Shown here one piece after another: positions 55,799 to 64,000 of a stretch of DNA of 64,000 bases. Under the pieces are notes generated by a model that was not told where the DNA came from, ran no database searches, and saw only the letters and a program-made list of their open reading frames with translations. Source of the stretch: Chelatococcus sambhunathii (lineage in GTDB: Bacteria > Pseudomonadota > Alphaproteobacteria > Rhizobiales > Methylopilaceae); the NCBI GenBank assembly GCA_031316315.1, contig JADBEO010000015.1, positions 26,726 to 90,725 of the forward strand, given 5' to 3'. The position numbers and the translations under genes were made by a program. Numbering within the stretch: the first letter of the stretch is position 1; each line of letters starts with the position of its first letter.

Positions 55799-56716
55799 AT
55801 GCAGATCTATCTTCCGATCGCGGAACTGCCTGTCGACGTGCTGCTCGTGCTCGCGATGAGCCTTGCGGTCGGTTTCGTCTCCGGCATGTTCGGGGTCGGC
55901 GGCGGCTTCCTGATGACGCCGCTCCTCATCTTCATCGGCGTGCCGACGGCCGTCGCCGTGGCCTCCGAGGCGCCGCAGATCGCGGCCTCGGCCTTCACGG
56001 GCGTGCTGGCGTATTGGCGACGACGGGCGATCGACTTCAAGCTCAGCGCGGTGCTGCTCGCCGGCGGCGTGGTCGGGAGCGCCGGCGGCGTCGCCTTCTT
56101 CAACGCCCTGCGCGCGTCGGGCCAGCTCGACGCCTTCATCGCGATCTCCTACGTGCTGATGCTCGGGACCATCGGCGGGCTCATGCTGGTGGAGTCGGTG
56201 CGGTCGAACCTTGACGTCGCGCCGAAGCCGCGCCCCCGCCGTCCCCCGACCCGCCGCTTCTTCGACCGCTTCCCGCTGAAGCTGCGCTTCCGCCGCTCGA
56301 TGATCCATGCCAGCGCGATCTCGCTCGCGGGCCTCGGCGCCTTCATCGGCTTCGCCGGCGCCGTGCTCGGCGTCGGCGGCGGCTTCCTGCTGGTGCCGGC
56401 CCTCGTCTACGTCTTCCGCGTGCCGACCGCCGTCGTCGTGGGCACGTCGCTGTTCCAGATCCTGGTCACGATGCTGGCCTCGACCGTGATGCACGCGACG
56501 ACCAACGCCTCGGTCGACATCGTGCTGGCGATCCTTCTGATGATCGGCGGCTCCATCGGATCCCAGTTCGGCGTGCGGGTCGGGCAGAAGCTCTCGGGGC
56601 CGCGCCTCCGGCTGCTGCTCGCCGTGATGCTGCTCGTCGTCGCGGGGCGCTTCCTCGCCGATCTCGTCATCGAGCCGGACGAGCCGTTCTCGATCTCCCA
56701 GACGGAGCGCGCATGA
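55799..56716 (+). CDS. TauE/SafE-family membrane transporter
   Basis: This 305-residue membrane protein has eight or so helices arranged as two repeats, each beginning with the family motif (SGMFGVGGGFLMTPLLIF; GAVLGVGGGFLLVPALVY). TauE/SafE proteins export or import sulfite and organosulfonates. It overlaps the TIGR02186 gene by 4 bp (ATGA), a pairing widespread in alphaproteobacteria. Start ATG 55799 opens directly into the first helix; a longer frame upstream overlaps the podJ-like gene and is rejected. Confidence 0.93.
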   Translation: MQIYLPIAELPVDVLLVLAMSLAVGFVSGMFGVGGGFLMTPLLIFIGVPTAVAVASEAPQIAASAFTGVLAYWRRRAIDFKLSAVLLAGGVVGSAGGVAFFNALRASGQLDAFIAISYVLMLGTIGGLMLVESVRSNLDVAPKPRPRRPPTRRFFDRFPLKLRFRRSMIHASAISLAGLGAFIGFAGAVLGVGGGFLLVPALVYVFRVPTAVVVGTSLFQILVTMLASTVMHATTNASVDIVLAILLMIGGSIGSQFGVRVGQKLSGPRLRLLLAVMLLVVAGRFLADLVIEPDEPFSISQTERA

Positions 56717-57495
56717 GACGGCTCGGCCTTCTTCGGCTCGCCCTGGGGCTGGCCTTCGTCGCCGGCGTTTCGGCGGCGCGCGCGGACGGGCTGATCGTGT
56801 CGCTGTCCTCGCGCGAGGTCGTGATCGCCTCGAACTACCAGGGCGGCTCGATCACCGTCTTCGGCGCGGCGCTCGACAAGGACGGCGAGGTCCGGCCGCC
56901 GGGCCCTTACGACCTTGTGGTCACCGTGCGCGGGCCGCTCGAGACCATCGACGTCCGCGAGAAGACGCGCGTCCTCGGCATGTGGATCAATCGCAGGGGG
57001 CGCGACTTCGTGCGCGCTCCGACCTTTCTCGCGGTCCTCACCAACCGGCCGGTCGCGGAGATCGCCGACCCAGCGACGCTGAAGCGCGAGGACCTCGGCC
57101 TCGAGGCGGCGGCCGAGCGGCGGATCGCGGGAGCCGGAGAGCGCCCGACCCCGGAAGACGCCGCCTTCGTCGCCGCGCTTCGGCGTCTGCAGGAGGGGCG
57201 GCGGCTGTGGCGGGAGGACGCCCGCGGCGTCGACTTCATCGGCGCCTCGCTGTTCCAGGGCGAGATCGCGCTGCCGCCGAACGTGCCCTTCGGGACCTTC
57301 GACGTCGAGGTGCGTCTGATGCAGCAGGGCGAGACGCTCGCCCGGCAGACCACTTCGTTCCAGGTCGTGAAGTCGAACTTCGAGGCGCGCGTGGCGGGTC
57401 TCGCCGAGGACCGGCGCCTCGCCTATGGTCTGGTCGCGGTCGGGCTCGCATTGCTGCTCGGCTGGCTTGCGAGCGTTATCTTCCGGCGGGACTGA
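56713..57495 (+). CDS. TIGR02186 family protein (TauE partner)
   Basis: This 260-residue protein has a signal peptide (LALGLAFVAGVSAARADG), a beta-rich periplasmic domain with TIGR02186 features (LSSREVVIASNYQGGSITVF; PPNVPFGTFDVEVRLMQQGE), and a C-terminal membrane anchor (YGLVAVGLALLLGWLASVIF). It follows the TauE/SafE gene with an ATGA overlap and probably forms a complex with it. Exact role unknown. Confidence 0.85.
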   Translation: MRRLGLLRLALGLAFVAGVSAARADGLIVSLSSREVVIASNYQGGSITVFGAALDKDGEVRPPGPYDLVVTVRGPLETIDVREKTRVLGMWINRRGRDFVRAPTFLAVLTNRPVAEIADPATLKREDLGLEAAAERRIAGAGERPTPEDAAFVAALRRLQEGRRLWREDARGVDFIGASLFQGEIALPPNVPFGTFDVEVRLMQQGETLARQTTSFQVVKSNFEARVAGLAEDRRLAYGLVAVGLALLLGWLASVIFRRD

Positions 57496-57530
57496 GGTCC
57501 GGTCCCGTCGCTTCGCCGAGGGCGTGACAG

Positions 57531-58025
57531 ATGACCCTGATCGCATCGGAACCAATCCGCGACGACGCCGAGATTCCCGCCCTGCCGCTCTGGCTCGGCC
57601 TGCTCGGGTTGATCCCCTTCATCGGCCTGGCCCTCGCGATCGCCCTGCATGGGCGCGACCTCTTCGGGCTCGACGCCGCGGCCGCTCTGCTCGGCTACGG
57701 CGCGACGATCCTGTCCTTCCTCGGCGGCGCGCATTGGGGGCTGGCGCTTCGGCATCCGAACGCCGAGACGCGACGGGGGCTTTCCGTCGGGGCCATGGCG
57801 CCGCCGCTCTGGGCCTGGGGCGCGCTGCTCGTCGGCGGGGCGTCGGGACTCTTCATGCTCGGGGCGGGGCTGGCTGCGCACGGGATCGTCGATGGGTTGT
57901 GGTCGACACGCTTCGCCGCGCCACGTTGGTACGGCCGTCTGCGCCTGCTGCTCGCCGCGCTCGCGACGATCGCGACGGTCGCGGCCGGCGCTGTCATTGC
58001 CTCGCAACAGATTTGGGTTTCTTGA
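57531..58025 (+). CDS. DUF3429 domain membrane protein
   Basis: This 164-residue integral membrane protein has about five helices. It contains the DUF3429 signature YGATILSFLGGAHWGLALRH and a later PLWAWGALLVGG. The function is unknown in all members I know of. It starts 35 bp after the TIGR02186 gene, so it may belong to the same transcript. Confidence 0.88.
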   Translation: MTLIASEPIRDDAEIPALPLWLGLLGLIPFIGLALAIALHGRDLFGLDAAAALLGYGATILSFLGGAHWGLALRHPNAETRRGLSVGAMAPPLWAWGALLVGGASGLFMLGAGLAAHGIVDGLWSTRFAAPRWYGRLRLLLAALATIATVAAGAVIASQQIWVS

Positions 58026-58130
58026 TCCGCGGCGTGGAAGGGGAAGTCGGCCGAACTTGGTTCCGTAAACTCTAGCTGATAGCGTCCGTCGCCATGGCGG
58101 CATGACCGGCGTTCAAGGGGACTCGCCAAA

Positions 58131-58838
58131 GTGACATGTTTTCTCGGCGCCGTGCGGGGCCAAGCCGGTGCGGCGGCGCTGTTCGCGACTGTGTTTCTCG
58201 GCGTATCTTGCGCACGGGCGGCTGACATCTCTCAGCCCGAACCGGCGGTCCAGGCGACCGCGCCTGTCGAGAGCGGCTGGCGCTTCATCAATCCCTTCAC
58301 GCCCTGCGACGGCCACTGCGCGGGCACGGTCTATGTCGGCCGGTACATCTCGACCACGATGTCGAGCATCTTCCTGCGCTACGAGAACCCGCCGTGGCAG
58401 TGGCATACGAAGGATTCGACGCTGGTGTCGGGCTCGCTCAGCCGCGAAATCCTGACCTACGAGGACTATTTCGCGTTCGAGACCGAGGTGGGCATCGGCA
58501 AGCGCTTCGACGGCCAGAACGAGTGGGAGTTCTGGAGCGCGCTCTACGGGCGGTGGAAGAAGTTCCCCTGGAACGATTACGTCCGCACCTCCGTGGCGCT
58601 GTCGACCGGCGTCAACTACGCCACCGATGTCTCGGGCTGGGAGAAGCTGAAGTCGCCGGGCCACACCTCCGAGGTGCTGCACTATCTCTCGCCGGAGATC
58701 ACCTTCGGCCTGCCCAGCCAGCCGAACTTGGATCTGGTGTTCCGCTTCCACCACCGCTCCGGTGGCAATCTCGGCGTGTTCAACAACACCGGCGGCGGCT
58801 CGCAGTACCAGACGGTCGGCCTGCGCTACCACTGGTGA
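58131..58838 (+). CDS. Outer-membrane beta-barrel protein, PagL-like ending
   Basis: This 235-residue exported protein has a signal peptide (AAALFATVFLGVSCARA) and about eight amphipathic strands, ending in an aromatic residue (YQTVGLRYHW). The H-x-x-S near the end (FRFHHRSGGNLGVFNNTG) and the strand order resemble PagL-type lipid A 3-O-deacylases or acyloxyacyl-hydrolase-like barrels, but the identification is tentative. The start is GTG 58131, with a weak AGGGG upstream. Confidence 0.6.
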   Translation: MTCFLGAVRGQAGAAALFATVFLGVSCARAADISQPEPAVQATAPVESGWRFINPFTPCDGHCAGTVYVGRYISTTMSSIFLRYENPPWQWHTKDSTLVSGSLSREILTYEDYFAFETEVGIGKRFDGQNEWEFWSALYGRWKKFPWNDYVRTSVALSTGVNYATDVSGWEKLKSPGHTSEVLHYLSPEITFGLPSQPNLDLVFRFHHRSGGNLGVFNNTGGGSQYQTVGLRYHW

Positions 58839-58872
58839 GCCGTTTGAATTGGGGCGCCTGAACACAACCGTC

Positions 58873-58893
58873 GTCCCGGGCTTGGCCCGGGAC
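58873..58893. repeat. Perfect 9-bp hairpin
   Basis: GTCCCGGGC (58873-58881) and GCCCGGGAC (58885-58893) are a perfect inverted repeat with a 3-base loop, between the convergent outer-membrane and pdeM genes. It is likely an intergenic hairpin repeat or a factor-assisted terminator. The rest of 58839-59007 shows nothing else. Confidence 0.55.
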
Positions 58894-59007
58894 CCAGCCA
58901 CGCCACCCTCTCGGGTTCAGCTCAACGCCCGGCGCGTCTCGGGTGAGAAACGTCGGCGGGTCCGGATTTCGGCCTTCGCTTCGCTTCCGCCGGAATGGCA
59001 CCAGCCG

Positions 59008-59721
59008 TCAGTCGGGCCGCAACGCGCCGCCGGCGATGGCGTACACGCCGGTCTCTCCGAGCATCCAGGCCGTGAGCGCGCCGGGGGCGAACAGGCCGCC
59101 GAAGGCCGCGTCCCGCACGTTCAACCCGCCCGCATAGGCCCCGAATGCGGGCAGCACGATGCGCGCCCCGTCGGTCGCAAAGCAGCGGCGGCGCAGGCCG
59201 CGCCCGCGAACTGCGATCCTCGCCACCGGATGGAGATGGCCCGCGATCTCTCCGCGTCGCGCGCCCGCCGTCGGCTCATGCCGCAGGGCGAGCGGACCCA
59301 GCGCCATCTCCGCCGCGGTCTCACCGCCGCAGCCGGCCGGCGGTTCCGGGTCGTGATTTCCGGAGATCCAGATCCAGTCGCGGCCGCGCTGAAGCGCCGT
59401 CAGCGCACCGCGGTCGGCGTCAGTCAGTCTGGCGGGGCCGCCGCGATCGTGAAAACTGTCGCCGAGCGCGATCACCACGCGCGGGCGATAGACGTCGACC
59501 AGCCGCGCCAGCCGCCCGAGCGTGGTCGCGGTATCGTAGGGCGGGAGCATCTGGCCACGCCGCGCGAAGCTCGAGCCTTTCTCGAGATGCAGGTCCGCCA
59601 GCACGAGCGCGCCTGACGACGGTTCGTAGAGCGCGCCCGCAGGGTGAGCGACGAGCGCGACGCCGCAGACGCTGAGCGTCGGCTCGATCTCGTCGGCGCG
59701 GAGGAGGGCTGAGAGAATCAT
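59008..59721 (-). CDS. pdeM: Ligase-associated DNA damage response endonuclease PdeM
   Basis: This 237-residue calcineurin-like metallophosphoesterase has the five metal motifs in order: VLADLHLEKG, ALGDSFHDRGGP, ISGNHDPEP, and GEIAGHLHPVARI. This is the PdeM family, one of three nucleases or helicases in the ligase-associated DNA repair set, with the Lhr-type helicase and metallo-beta-lactamase exonuclease encoded nearby. ATG 59721. Confidence 0.93.
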   Translation of the reverse strand: MILSALLRADEIEPTLSVCGVALVAHPAGALYEPSSGALVLADLHLEKGSSFARRGQMLPPYDTATTLGRLARLVDVYRPRVVIALGDSFHDRGGPARLTDADRGALTALQRGRDWIWISGNHDPEPPAGCGGETAAEMALGPLALRHEPTAGARRGEIAGHLHPVARIAVRGRGLRRRCFATDGARIVLPAFGAYAGGLNVRDAAFGGLFAPGALTAWMLGETGVYAIAGGALRPD

Positions 59722-59825
59722 CGGCCGGAACGTAGCAGGAACTTCGGCGTCCGGTCCACGGCATCGGCAACGCGAGCGTCCCCCGGCGAGGCCGGAGGAC
59801 GTGACTTGGGCAAAGGCGCGAAAGC

Positions 59826-59972
59826 TTACCGGTCCGGCTGGCGGGAAGCCTGCCGCGCCTCGATCCAGCCCTTGAGCCAGGCGTCGCGGCGGTTGGCGTC
59901 GCGGTAGGGGCAGCGCCGCATTTCGACGCCGTATGCGAAGGCCTCGCGGCCCTCCTGTATGATCTGATCCAT
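59826..59972 (-). CDS. Rmf/CrpP-like small protein
   Basis: This 48-residue frame begins ATG 59972 behind an excellent AGAAGGAG and reads MDQIIQEGREAFAYGVEMRR, then CPYRDANRRDAWLKGWIEAR. The G-x-x-A-x-x-x-G and the C-P-Y-x(5)-R-x-x-W-x-x-G-W pattern is that of the Rmf/CrpP family (ribosome modulation factor fold). It lies between pdeM and the helicase. The role may be ribosome binding or small-molecule modification; unproven. Confidence 0.8.
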   Translation of the reverse strand: MDQIIQEGREAFAYGVEMRRCPYRDANRRDAWLKGWIEARQASRQPDR

Positions 59973-60048
59973 ACTCGAACTCCTTCTGTACGCTGGTGAT
60001 ATAGTGCGAAAGCCATGTCCGCGCGACCGAGCACGTCCGCGTCCAGGG

Positions 60049-62616
60049 TCACAGCGACCTTAGAAAGCCCGGCGGTCCTGCGCCCTTCGTTCCCGGCAAA
60101 GGCCCCATCGCCTCCTCGACGAGCGTCTCGGCGGCCTCTCTCAACAGCGCGTCTTGGGCCGCTCCGTAGACCGGCTCGCGGCCGACCTCGAGCAGGATCG
60201 GGATCGCCAGCGGCGAGACCCGGTCGAGCGGACGGTGCTCGATGTGCTGCTTCACCCGCTTCAGGAAGTCTGCGACGCGCCAGAGGTCGATCAGGCCGCC
60301 GGCGGCGTCCTGATAGGCGGCCCTGAGCAGCACGTGGTCAGGCTCGTGGCGGCGCAGCACGTCGTAGACGAGATCGGTCGACATGGTGACCTGCCGGCCG
60401 GTCTTGCGCTTGGCGCCGATCACGTTGCGCTCGATGAGGCCCGCGATGATCGCGCAGTTGCGGAAGGTGCGCTTCATCAGCGAACTCTCGGCGAGCCAGG
60501 CCTCGAGGTCGTCGCCGAGCATGTCCTCGTCGAACAACTGGTCGAGCGAGAGCAGGTCGCCCGCGATCATTGCGGATACGTCGCCGAGACCCCAGATTGC
60601 GAGCGCGTGGTCGCTTGCGACGAAACCGAGCGGCCTCGCATGGGCGCGCTCAAGTCGGCGGGTCATCAGCATGCCGAGCGTCTGATGGGCGAGGCGGCCC
60701 TCGAAAGGATATGTGACAAGGAAATACTTGCCAGCGCGGGGAAAGGTTTCGACCAGGAGTTTTTCCCGGTCTGGAATGACCGACCGCTCCTGCTGGAAGC
60801 CGAGCCATTCGCGGGTCTGCGTCGGCAACCGCGTCCACTGCGAGGGGTCGTCGAGGATGGCCCGCACCCGCGCCGCGACGCCGGTCGTCAGCGGCATGCG
60901 GCCGCCGACATAGGTCGGCACCTTGGGCGCCTCTGAGTTCGAGCGTGAAACGTAGATCTCGTTCTCGATCAGCGCCTCGTATTTCAGGATCTCGCCGCCG
61001 AACATGAAGGTGTCGCCCGGCGTCATGGTCTCGACGAAATACTCCTCGATCTCGCCGATCAGCCGCCCGCCATAGCCGGCCGGATTGACCGCGCCGGCGG
61101 CGGTGCGGCGAACGCGCCCCATCCTCACCTTCAGCGACGAGGCCTCGATGATGGTCCCGACGTTCATGCGCCAGGCTTGCGCGACCGACGGGTTCGACAC
61201 CCGCCACAGGCCGTCCGGCGTCCGCCGGATCTTGGCGAAGCGGTCGTAGCTTTTCAGCGCGTAGCCGCCGGTCGCGACGAACTGGATGACGTCGTCGAAG
61301 GTCTTGCGGTCTAGCGCTGCGTAGGGCGCCGTAGAGACGACCTCCGCGAACAGGTCGTCCTCGTCGAACGGCGTTCCGCAGGCGACCCCGAGGATATGCT
61401 GGGCGAGCACGTCGAGACCGCCGGGCTTCACCGCCTCGGCGTCTTGATCCCCGGCCAGCGCGGCGTCGCGGGCGGCCTCGCACTCGAGCACCTCGAACCG
61501 GTTCGCGGGCACGATGATCGCCTTGGACGGCTCGTCGAGCCGGTGGTTGGCTCGTCCCGTCCGCTGCAGCAGGCGCGAGGCGCCCTTGGGGGAGCTCATA
61601 TGGACGACCAGGTCGACGTCGCCCCAGTCGATGCCCAGGTCGAGCGTCGAGGTCGCGACGATCGCCTTCAGCCGCCCCTCCGCCATCGCCGCCTCGACCT
61701 TTCGTCGCTGACCGACGTCGAGCGAGCCGTGGTGGAGGGCGATCGGCAGCGTGTCCTCGTTGATGCGCCATAGTTCCTGAAAGGTGAGCTCCGCCTGCGC
61801 GCGGGTGTTGGCGAAGAGCAGCGTCGTCTTGTGGCGCCGGATCGCCTCGTAGATCTCGGCCATCGCGTGCCGCCCCCCGTGGCCGGACCAGGGCAGCCGC
61901 TCGTCGGTCTCGTGGACCGTGATGTCGGGCGCTGCGCCGCCCGTGATCTCAACCAGTTCGGCGAGCGGAGCGCCGCGGCGCGGGTCGACCAGCCAGCGCC
62001 GGAGCTCGGCGGGCGCCCGAACCGTCGCCGAGAGACCCACCGTCACGACATCGGGGGCGAGCGCCCGGATGCGGGCGAGCGCGAGCGCCAGCTGGTCGCC
62101 GCGCTTGGTGGGCGCCAGCGCGTGCAGCTCGTCGACCACGACGCGCCGCACGGTTTCGAACAGTCTTGCCGCACCGGGATCGCCGATCAGCAACGCGAGC
62201 TGTTCGGGCGTCGTCAGCAGCATGTCGGGGGGGTGCTGCTTCTGCCGCTTTCGGCGGCCAGCCGGCGTGTCGCCGGTCCGGCCCTCGATCCGGATGGGCA
62301 GACCCATTTCGGCGACCGGCGCCGTGAGGTTGCGGGCGACGTCCACCGCGAGCGCCTTCAGCGGCGAGACGTAGATGGTGTGGAGGCCTTCTCCGGTCTC
62401 GCGGCCGTCGGCCAGCTCGATCAGGCTCGGGAGGAAGCCTGCGAGCGTCTTGCCGGCGCCCGTCGGCGCGATCAGCAGCGCGTCGCGCTTTTCCCGCGCA
62501 TGCGCCAGCAGCGCGAGCTGATGCGACCTCGGCGCCCAGCCGCGCCCCGCGAACCAGGAAGCGAAGCGGTCTGGAAGGGCGGTTTGGGTGTCTGGGGACG
62601 GTTCGGGCGCGAGCAC
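60049..62616 (-). CDS. Ligase-associated DNA damage response DEXH-box helicase (Lhr type)
   Basis: This 855-residue superfamily 2 helicase has Walker A APTGAGKTLAG at about 50-60, Walker B VVVDELHAL near 165, and the Lhr-core C-terminal regions. Motif III (VGLSATVRAP), motif V/VI (STLDLGIDWGDVDLV; LLQRTGRANHR) and the winged-helix part are intact. It belongs to the ligase-associated group and lies with pdeM and the exonuclease. A helicase role in double-strand end processing is inferred from the family. ATG or similar start at 62616; it is divergent from the exonuclease gene. Confidence 0.94.
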   Translation of the reverse strand: MLAPEPSPDTQTALPDRFASWFAGRGWAPRSHQLALLAHAREKRDALLIAPTGAGKTLAGFLPSLIELADGRETGEGLHTIYVSPLKALAVDVARNLTAPVAEMGLPIRIEGRTGDTPAGRRKRQKQHPPDMLLTTPEQLALLIGDPGAARLFETVRRVVVDELHALAPTKRGDQLALALARIRALAPDVVTVGLSATVRAPAELRRWLVDPRRGAPLAELVEITGGAAPDITVHETDERLPWSGHGGRHAMAEIYEAIRRHKTTLLFANTRAQAELTFQELWRINEDTLPIALHHGSLDVGQRRKVEAAMAEGRLKAIVATSTLDLGIDWGDVDLVVHMSSPKGASRLLQRTGRANHRLDEPSKAIIVPANRFEVLECEAARDAALAGDQDAEAVKPGGLDVLAQHILGVACGTPFDEDDLFAEVVSTAPYAALDRKTFDDVIQFVATGGYALKSYDRFAKIRRTPDGLWRVSNPSVAQAWRMNVGTIIEASSLKVRMGRVRRTAAGAVNPAGYGGRLIGEIEEYFVETMTPGDTFMFGGEILKYEALIENEIYVSRSNSEAPKVPTYVGGRMPLTTGVAARVRAILDDPSQWTRLPTQTREWLGFQQERSVIPDREKLLVETFPRAGKYFLVTYPFEGRLAHQTLGMLMTRRLERAHARPLGFVASDHALAIWGLGDVSAMIAGDLLSLDQLFDEDMLGDDLEAWLAESSLMKRTFRNCAIIAGLIERNVIGAKRKTGRQVTMSTDLVYDVLRRHEPDHVLLRAAYQDAAGGLIDLWRVADFLKRVKQHIEHRPLDRVSPLAIPILLEVGREPVYGAAQDALLREAAETLVEEAMGPLPGTKGAGPPGFLRSL

Positions 62617-62674
62617 GTACAGGAGATAGGCGCGGTGAGCGCCCTCTCAAAGCGCCCGCACGAACCTCTTCGTC

Positions 62675-62754
62675 GTCCTCCGGCTTGACCGGAGGACCCA
62701 CGTTTCGTGTCGAGCTCCGCAGTCGGCGTCGATGGTCCGGTCAAGCCGGACCAT
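62675..62754. repeat. Two mirrored hairpins in the helicase-exonuclease gap
   Basis: GTCCTCCGG/CCGGAGGAC at 62675-62697 (loop CTTGA) and ATGGTCCGG/CCGGACCAT at 62732-62754 (loop TCAAG) are both perfect 9-bp hairpins. Their loops are complementary to each other, so the second is an inverted relative of the first. This is a typical dispersed intergenic repeat pair. The gap should also hold the two divergent promoters. Confidence 0.6.
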
Positions 62755-62834
62755 GACTAGGCTCGTTCCGAGCGTTCCGGGCAGATGAGGGCCCCCGCTG
62801 TTCCTCGCTACTGCGCCTCTTATCTTACAACCGG

Positions 62835-64000
62835 ATGCGCCCCGAAGACCTCCTGATCCCGACCCCCAAAGGCCTCTATTGCCCGCCGGCCGACGCCTTC
62901 ATCGATCCGCTCCGTCCGGTCGACCGCGCGCTGATCACCCATGGCCACGCCGACCACGCCCGGCCCGGCAACGGCGCAGTGATGGCGACGCCTGAAACAA
63001 TCGCCATCATGGCCGCGCGCTACGGCGAAGATTTCGCGCGCTCGCGCCAGCCGTCGAGCTATGGCGAACGCCAGAAGGTCGGCGACGTCGCGGTCAGCTT
63101 CCACCCCGCCGGGCATGTGCTCGGAGCTGCGCAGATCCTGCTCGAATGGAAGGGGTTTCGCGCCGTCGTCTCGGGCGACTACAAGCGCGCGGGCGATCCG
63201 ACCTGCGCGCCCTTCGAGGTCGTGCCCTGCGATCTGTTCGTCACCGAGGCCACGTTCGGGTTGCCGGTTTTCCGGCATCCGGACCCCGCTGCCGAGGTCG
63301 AGAAACTGCTCGACAGCGTAAAGCTGTTTCCCGAGCGCGCCCATCTCGTCGGGGCCTACTCGCTCGGCAAGGCGCAGCGGCTGATGCTGCTGCTGCGGCA
63401 GGCCGGCTGGGACGGGCCGATCCACCTGCACGGCGCGATGGTCCGGGTTACGGAGGCGTATCGCGCGCTGGGCGTCGACGTCGGCGAGACGATCCAGGTC
63501 ACCGCGGCCGAGCGCCCAAAACTCGCCGGCGCGATCGTGATCTGCCCGCCCTCGGCGCTGAGGGAGCTGTGGGCGCGCAAGTTCCCCGACCCCGTAGCGG
63601 TCGCTGCCTCCGGCTGGCTTCGCGTCCGCGCCCGCGCGCGGCAGGGCGGCGTCGAGCTGCCGCTCGTCGTCTCCGACCATGCCGACTGGGACGAGCTTCG
63701 CCGCACGATCCTCGATACCGGCGCGCAGGAAATCTGGGTCACCCATGGCGAGGAGGACGCGTTGGTCCACTGGTGCGGGACGTCGGGCCTGAAGGCGCGG
63801 CCGCTGCGGCTCGTCGGGTTTTACTTCAATCCGGCGTTCGGCGGACGCGATCATGTCGCCCTGTTCAGAACCGACGCGTTCGCGATCGGCGCGGCGCCCG
63901 AGCCGAACCGCGAGATAGCCGAGAGCGGCTGGTTCCCCTTGTCGGCGCTTCCACAGGGCGCGACGCCCGCGACCCGCCGCCGCATCGAAGAGTGTCTGGG
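62835..64000 (+). CDS. Ligase-associated exonuclease (metallo-beta-lactamase), continuing into a Nudix-like segment
   Basis: The frame starts at ATG 62835 and stays open to the window edge (at least 388 codons), so it is partial. Residues 1 to about 328 are the ligase-associated metallo-beta-lactamase exonuclease: ITHGHADHARPG, HPAGHVLGAAQIL, VSGDYKR, YSLGKAQRL and the late VTHGEEDALV. Normally the protein ends soon after GLKARPLRLVG. Here the frame runs on as FYFNPAFGGRDHVALFR and ends PNREIAESGWFPLSALPQGA, then TPATRRRIEE, which reads like the C-terminal half of a Nudix hydrolase. This may be a fusion or a recombination/assembly junction near 63815. Confidence 0.85.
   Translation, partial: MRPEDLLIPTPKGLYCPPADAFIDPLRPVDRALITHGHADHARPGNGAVMATPETIAIMAARYGEDFARSRQPSSYGERQKVGDVAVSFHPAGHVLGAAQILLEWKGFRAVVSGDYKRAGDPTCAPFEVVPCDLFVTEATFGLPVFRHPDPAAEVEKLLDSVKLFPERAHLVGAYSLGKAQRLMLLLRQAGWDGPIHLHGAMVRVTEAYRALGVDVGETIQVTAAERPKLAGAIVICPPSALRELWARKFPDPVAVAASGWLRVRARARQGGVELPLVVSDHADWDELRRTILDTGAQEIWVTHGEEDALVHWCGTSGLKARPLRLVGFYFNPAFGGRDHVALFRTDAFAIGAAPEPNREIAESGWFPLSALPQGATPATRRRIEECL

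Noticed and set aside
62765..62777. GTTC repeat near the exonuclease promoter as a second LexA box
   Set aside because: The spacing between the two GTTC elements is 5, not 7, so it does not match the alphaproteobacterial LexA site.

Overview
The window is GC-rich, densely coding DNA from an alphaproteobacterium, most likely of the order Hyphomicrobiales (Rhizobiales). The evidence is an imuA/imuB mutagenesis operon behind a GTTC-N7-GTTC LexA box, the order obg-proB-proA-nadD-rsfS-rlmH-envC-ctpA-DUF610-rppH, an NdvA-type cyclic glucan exporter beside a PodJ-like polarity protein, and the ligase-associated DNA repair set (pdeM, helicase, exonuclease). The genus cannot be fixed from this sequence. 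I saw no tRNA, rRNA, CRISPR array or prophage.

Layout. 1-2500: SOS-controlled imuA-imuB. 2500-3200: a DUF6894 gene and a decayed IS1-type transposase. 3201-12008: ten tightly packed minus-strand genes, in order substrate-binding protein, permease, ATPase, two SDR dehydrogenases, creatininase-family amidohydrolase, Rieske oxygenase, two ureohydrolases and an unknown protein, with a divergent LysR gene at 12134. 13126-21883: a Pycsar-effector-like membrane protein, a FecR-TPR-beta-barrel protein, a CHASE2 adenylate cyclase and, convergent with it, a Na+/H+ antiporter with a cyclic-nucleotide-binding domain. 22094-28000: a ketopantoate-reductase-like protein and two unknown secreted proteins around obg. 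28128-38594: the conserved housekeeping block with small insertions. 38737-48538: two acyl-CoA synthetases, a flippase-acetyltransferase fusion coupled to a JmjC-type cupin, a truncated phoD, an L,D-transpeptidase and a CobW GTPase. 48599-58838: DacC-type carboxypeptidase, NdvA, PodJ-like protein, TauE/TIGR02186 pair, DUF3429 and an outer-membrane protein. 59008-64000: pdeM, a 48-residue Rmf/CrpP-like gene, the Lhr-type helicase, and an exonuclease whose frame runs straight into a Nudix-like segment.

Main candidate for something undescribed: the 3201-12008 operon. It combines import, amidohydrolysis, Rieske oxygenation with a Glu-type bridging residue, dehydrogenation and two different ureohydrolases, which suggests catabolism of an N-methylated or cyclic guanidino compound that ends in urea release. 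I know of no characterised pathway with this gene set. The second candidate is the cAMP neighbourhood at 13126-21883, where a predicted cAMP producer and a predicted cAMP receptor end 7 bp apart. The third is the exonuclease-Nudix chimera at the right edge.

Functions are assigned from motifs and remembered family sequences; no database search was run. Several starts were moved from the longest frame to a codon with a better ribosome binding site, as stated in the entries.
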